From contig JAJYJL010000234.1 in assembly GCA_021789565.1 (NCBI GenBank), forward strand, positions 1 to 9,016: 9,016 nt of DNA, given 5' to 3'. Position numbers and translations under genes: made by a program. This document shows positions 7,357 to 9,016 of this stretch, piece by piece. The notes beneath the pieces were generated by a model, which was not told the origin of the DNA, did no database searches, and worked only from the letters and a program-made list of their open reading frames with translations. Position 1 is the stretch's first letter; each line of letters opens with the position of its first letter. This DNA is from Acidobacteriota bacterium. Its GTDB lineage: Bacteria > Acidobacteriota > Terriglobia > UBA7540.

Positions 7357-7409
7357 GGAACTTTCTACTTTGCTCATACAGGAACTTCTCACTTTGCAGT
7401 GACAATACA
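7357..7409. repeat. Tandem imperfect repeat, possible transposon-end remnant
   Basis: Two adjacent units start GGAACTTTCTACTTTGC (7357) and GGAACTTCTCACTTTGC (7381), and both end in ATACA (at 7380 and 7409). Read on the minus strand the units contain GCAAAGTGAGAAGTTCC. From general knowledge, multiple short repeats of this kind near an end are typical of IS21-family elements, but I see no transposase and no second end. The family assignment is tentative. Confidence 0.4.
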
Positions 7410-7413
7410 GGCG

Positions 7414-7436
7414 AACCTTGTTGACAAAACCTTGTT
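7414..7436 (+). repeat. 9-bp perfect direct repeat
   Basis: AACCTTGTT occurs at 7414-7422 and again at 7428-7436, a 14-bp period, directly beside the tandem repeats. The spacer makes a TTGACA at 7421-7426 but no fitting -10 follows. It may be part of the same element end or a regulator site. Confidence 0.35.
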
Positions 7437-7665
7437 CTCTATACGAAACTCGTCGCATCCTCAGCAAGTTGATTGGAACCATCTCGTGTCTGGTGATGAA
7501 GGGGCCGACGGGTGCGGGGTAATCCAATTGTGAAGCTTGCCGCTGCCCTTCGCTGATGGTCAGGTCACAGGGTGCGTTGCAGTGGGATCGTTAGTGCTCG
7601 GAACGGCACCAAAGGGACTACGCTGGCGGTACGGCGCAACCCGAGAGTCCCTGCGATTTTTCGCT

Positions 7666-7707
7666 TTGACATCCAGAGAGCGTCATGCAGCATGGTTCCT
7701 ATGACGC
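7666..7707 (+). promoter_or_regulatory. Candidate operator/promoter of the AraC-family gene
   Basis: A consensus TTGACA (7666-7671) is followed by a perfect 7-bp inverted repeat, GCGTCAT (7680-7686) and ATGACGC (7701-7707), with a 14-nt spacer that itself contains the small palindrome ATGCAGCAT. The arrangement lies 74-115 bp before the regulator start and would cover the -10 region of a promoter using that -35. I see no strong -10 box, so the promoter itself is uncertain. Autoregulation by the downstream protein is a natural guess. Confidence 0.35.
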
Positions 7708-7780
7708 GGCAAACTAGTTTCTGAGTTTGGAAACCTGTAACGGGGATTGAGGCCAGCTTTCATTAGGGCAAAGGGTATCC

Positions 7781-8686
7781 ATGATGGGGCGGGACCCAGA
7801 GACAAAGGAAGTCGCTTTACGTGCGGTCAGATCCATTGAGGAAGACCGCAATGAAGAGCTACGCGGCCTCGCGAAGTTCTCTCCATGCTCTTTCCACGGC
7901 AAATTCTTAAAATCGTTGGAATTCGGGGGCATAAGGCTGACTGAAGTTTCCTATGGCCCCAATTTCCAGAATAAGGAACACTCCCACGAATACGCCTACA
8001 TTGGTGTGACCTTGAATGGCCGCTCCACCCAGATTTGCAGGAACCACGTGCGTTCCTCCGAGCCTTGGACGATTATGTATCACCCCGTTGGAGAGGTCCA
8101 CTACGACCGTTTCCACGAGCAGGGCGCAAGAGAATTCAACATTGAGCTTTCCAGTGGACGGCTGCAGAGATTATGCGAACATTCGGGGTTCCTTCAGGGA
8201 GCGGTGCAAATGCACAGGGGCAAGGCGGGATGGGTAGCCGCGCGTCTCTATTCAGAGTTCCGCCTGATGGATGACCTTTCCTGGCTTGCAATCGAAGGAC
8301 TGACCATTCAACTTATTGCAGAAATCGCCCGGCACGATTACAAGATGACCTCGCCCAAGTCATTGCCATGGCTCCGCCGGGTCGAAGACATAATCCAAAG
8401 CCGTTTCACTGAGCGGCTCACTCTTGGCGAACTGGCCCGGTCCGCGGGAGTACATCCGGTTCATGTGGCGCGGGAATTCCACCGCCACAAGGGGTGCACC
8501 ATCGGCCAGCGGATTCGCCAACTCCGGATCGAGCAGGCCTGTCAAATGCTCATGCGGGGGGACTCTGCACTTGCGGATGTTGCTGTTGGTGTTGGCTTCC
8601 CGGACCAAAGCCAGTTTACCAAGACTTTCAAGAACCTCGTCGGCGTGACCCCCTCCGAATACCGGCGGCTGAAACAACCACGCTAA
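7781..8686 (+). CDS. AraC-family transcriptional regulator
   Basis: The protein has 301 residues, the usual length for a two-domain AraC regulator. The N-terminal sensor half (about 35-130) has a cupin-like pattern: KEHSHEYAYIGVTLNG (65-80) with H67 and H69 at the usual barrel position, then a strand-rich part ending MYHPVGEVHYDRFHEQG (99-115). A helical linker follows (150-190). The C-terminal DNA-binding domain has two helix-turn-helix units: LTLGELARSAGVHPVHVARE (213-232), and ALADVAVGVGFPDQSQFTKT (263-282) followed by FKNLVGVTPSEYRR. The second unit is the AraC family signature. ATG 7781 has AAAGGG 5 nt upstream; ATG 7784 is an equally possible start two codons' context away, changing only one residue. 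It probably senses a sugar-like ligand and controls the neighbouring catabolic genes and/or the gene starting at 8982. It lies downstream of the ceramidase-like/DegT unit, separated by a long non-coding gap. Confidence 0.92.
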   Translation: MMGRDPETKEVALRAVRSIEEDRNEELRGLAKFSPCSFHGKFLKSLEFGGIRLTEVSYGPNFQNKEHSHEYAYIGVTLNGRSTQICRNHVRSSEPWTIMYHPVGEVHYDRFHEQGAREFNIELSSGRLQRLCEHSGFLQGAVQMHRGKAGWVAARLYSEFRLMDDLSWLAIEGLTIQLIAEIARHDYKMTSPKSLPWLRRVEDIIQSRFTERLTLGELARSAGVHPVHVAREFHRHKGCTIGQRIRQLRIEQACQMLMRGDSALADVAVGVGFPDQSQFTKTFKNLVGVTPSEYRRLKQPR

Positions 8687-8981
8687 TTTTCACCAATAGC
8701 GTTAAACACACACTATACAACCCGCCCCGACCCGGATTCTAATCGCTTTTCCGGTTCTTCATATCAGAGCTGCAATACCTGTCGATATTCGCGGGCTTGG
8801 GGCACACCAGCAAAGGTTCGGTGAAAGGGATATAGAGTAGCCTCTCTTCACGTTGACTTGAAGGTGGGGACGCTTAACCACATTTTCACAGTCCTGTCAC
8901 TGTCCCGTAATAGTGAAGGGGCATGATTTCGGGTTACAGCACACAATTCTCTATCCCGTTTAATTCACGAGGAGGAAGACG
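8687..8981. other. 295-bp leader between the regulator and the next gene
   Basis: No gene is seen. ACGCTA (8680-8685) and TAGCGT (8697-8702) form a 6-bp hairpin across the regulator stop codon, without a T-tract. A possible promoter, TTCACA (8885-8890) with 17 nt to TAATAG (8908-8913), would drive the gene at 8982; its -10 is poor. TTGACT at 8853-8858 is an alternative -35 without a good -10. Confidence 0.35.
8969..8976 (+). promoter_or_regulatory. Strong Shine-Dalgarno site
   Basis: GAGGAGGA lies 5 nt before ATG 8982, near-perfect complementarity to the 16S rRNA 3' end. It marks a genuine, probably highly translated gene start at the window edge. Confidence 0.8.
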
Positions 8982-9016
8982 ATGGGGCACAAGAGACATC
9001 TGATAGGTGCGCTTCT
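8982..9016 (+). CDS. Start of an unidentified gene, 3'-truncated by the window
   Basis: Eleven codons are visible (MGHKRHLIGAL) after a strong ribosome binding site. Basic residues followed by hydrophobic ones resemble the beginning of a signal peptide, so an exported protein is likely. In loci of this kind an outer-membrane TonB-dependent receptor or a secreted hydrolase would be common, but nothing visible decides this. Confidence 0.6.
   Translation, partial: MGHKRHLIGAL

Larger units (their letters stand above)
7127..7780. other. 654-bp non-coding region upstream of the AraC regulator
   Basis: No convincing gene is present on either strand; the open frames here lack ribosome binding sites and family features. 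It holds a terminator-like hairpin (7301-7328), tandem imperfect repeats (7357-7409), a 9-bp direct repeat (7414-7436), a TTGACA box (7666-7671) and an inverted repeat (7680-7707). The mixture suggests an eroded insertion plus the control region of the regulator gene. Confidence 0.55.

Noticed and set aside
7222..7527. 101-codon minus-strand open frame in the non-coding gap
   Set aside because: Low-complexity serine/arginine-rich translation, no SD, and it runs across the tandem repeats.
1..9016. CRISPR array, rRNA, phage structural genes or toxin-antitoxin pair
   Set aside because: No regularly spaced identical repeats, no rRNA-like sequence and no matching small gene pairs were seen on either strand.

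Overview
The window looks like a chromosomal carbohydrate-use locus from a free-living Gram-negative bacterium, most likely Acidobacteriota. A planctomycete or verrucomicrobial relative is also possible. This rests on the gene types: a Tat-signal DegT-family protein, a ceramidase-fold hydrolase, an orphan secreted glycosidase-like protein, a Gfo/Idh/MocA oxidoreductase and an ACS-type MFS carrier. Moderately high GC and well-spaced genes with clear Shine-Dalgarno sites fit as well. The taxonomic call is inference, because no rRNA or other marker gene is present.

Layout: (i) about 2-628 (+), the C-terminal half of an MFS sugar-acid type transporter, cut by the window edge. (ii) 723-2543 (+), a secreted 606-residue TIM-barrel glycoside-hydrolase-like protein. 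(iii) 2544-2767, a short convergent intergenic region with a perfect 8-bp hairpin and a tRNA T-arm-like motif. (iv) 2768-3766 (-), a Gfo/Idh/MocA oxidoreductase. (v) 3767-4272, a divergent intergenic region whose minus strand holds protein-like but frame-broken sequence, possibly a decayed gene. (vi) 4273-5715 (+), a neutral-ceramidase-fold exported hydrolase. (vii) 5771-7126 (+), a DegT/DnrJ/EryC1/StrS PLP enzyme with a Tat signal, probably co-transcribed with (vi). (viii) 7127-7780, a 654-bp non-coding stretch with tandem imperfect repeats that may be a transposon end, a weak terminator-like hairpin, a 9-bp direct repeat and an inverted repeat just upstream of (ix). (ix) 7781-8686 (+), an AraC-family regulator. 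(x) 8982 onward (+), the first codons of another gene with a very strong ribosome binding site, cut by the window end.

How the parts may fit (inference): the transporter would import a sugar acid or small saccharide, the secreted GH-like protein would release it, and the AraC protein would control the locus. The Zn-amidase-like protein, the PLP sugar aminotransferase and the Gfo/Idh dehydrogenase form a chemical set suited to an N-acylated amino sugar or aminocyclitol: remove the acyl group, exchange amine for ketone, then oxidise or reduce. Gfo/Idh and DegT proteins are known partners in making such sugars. Two of the enzymes here carry export signals, which suggests a catabolic or periplasmic version. 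No sequence in the window proves the substrate.
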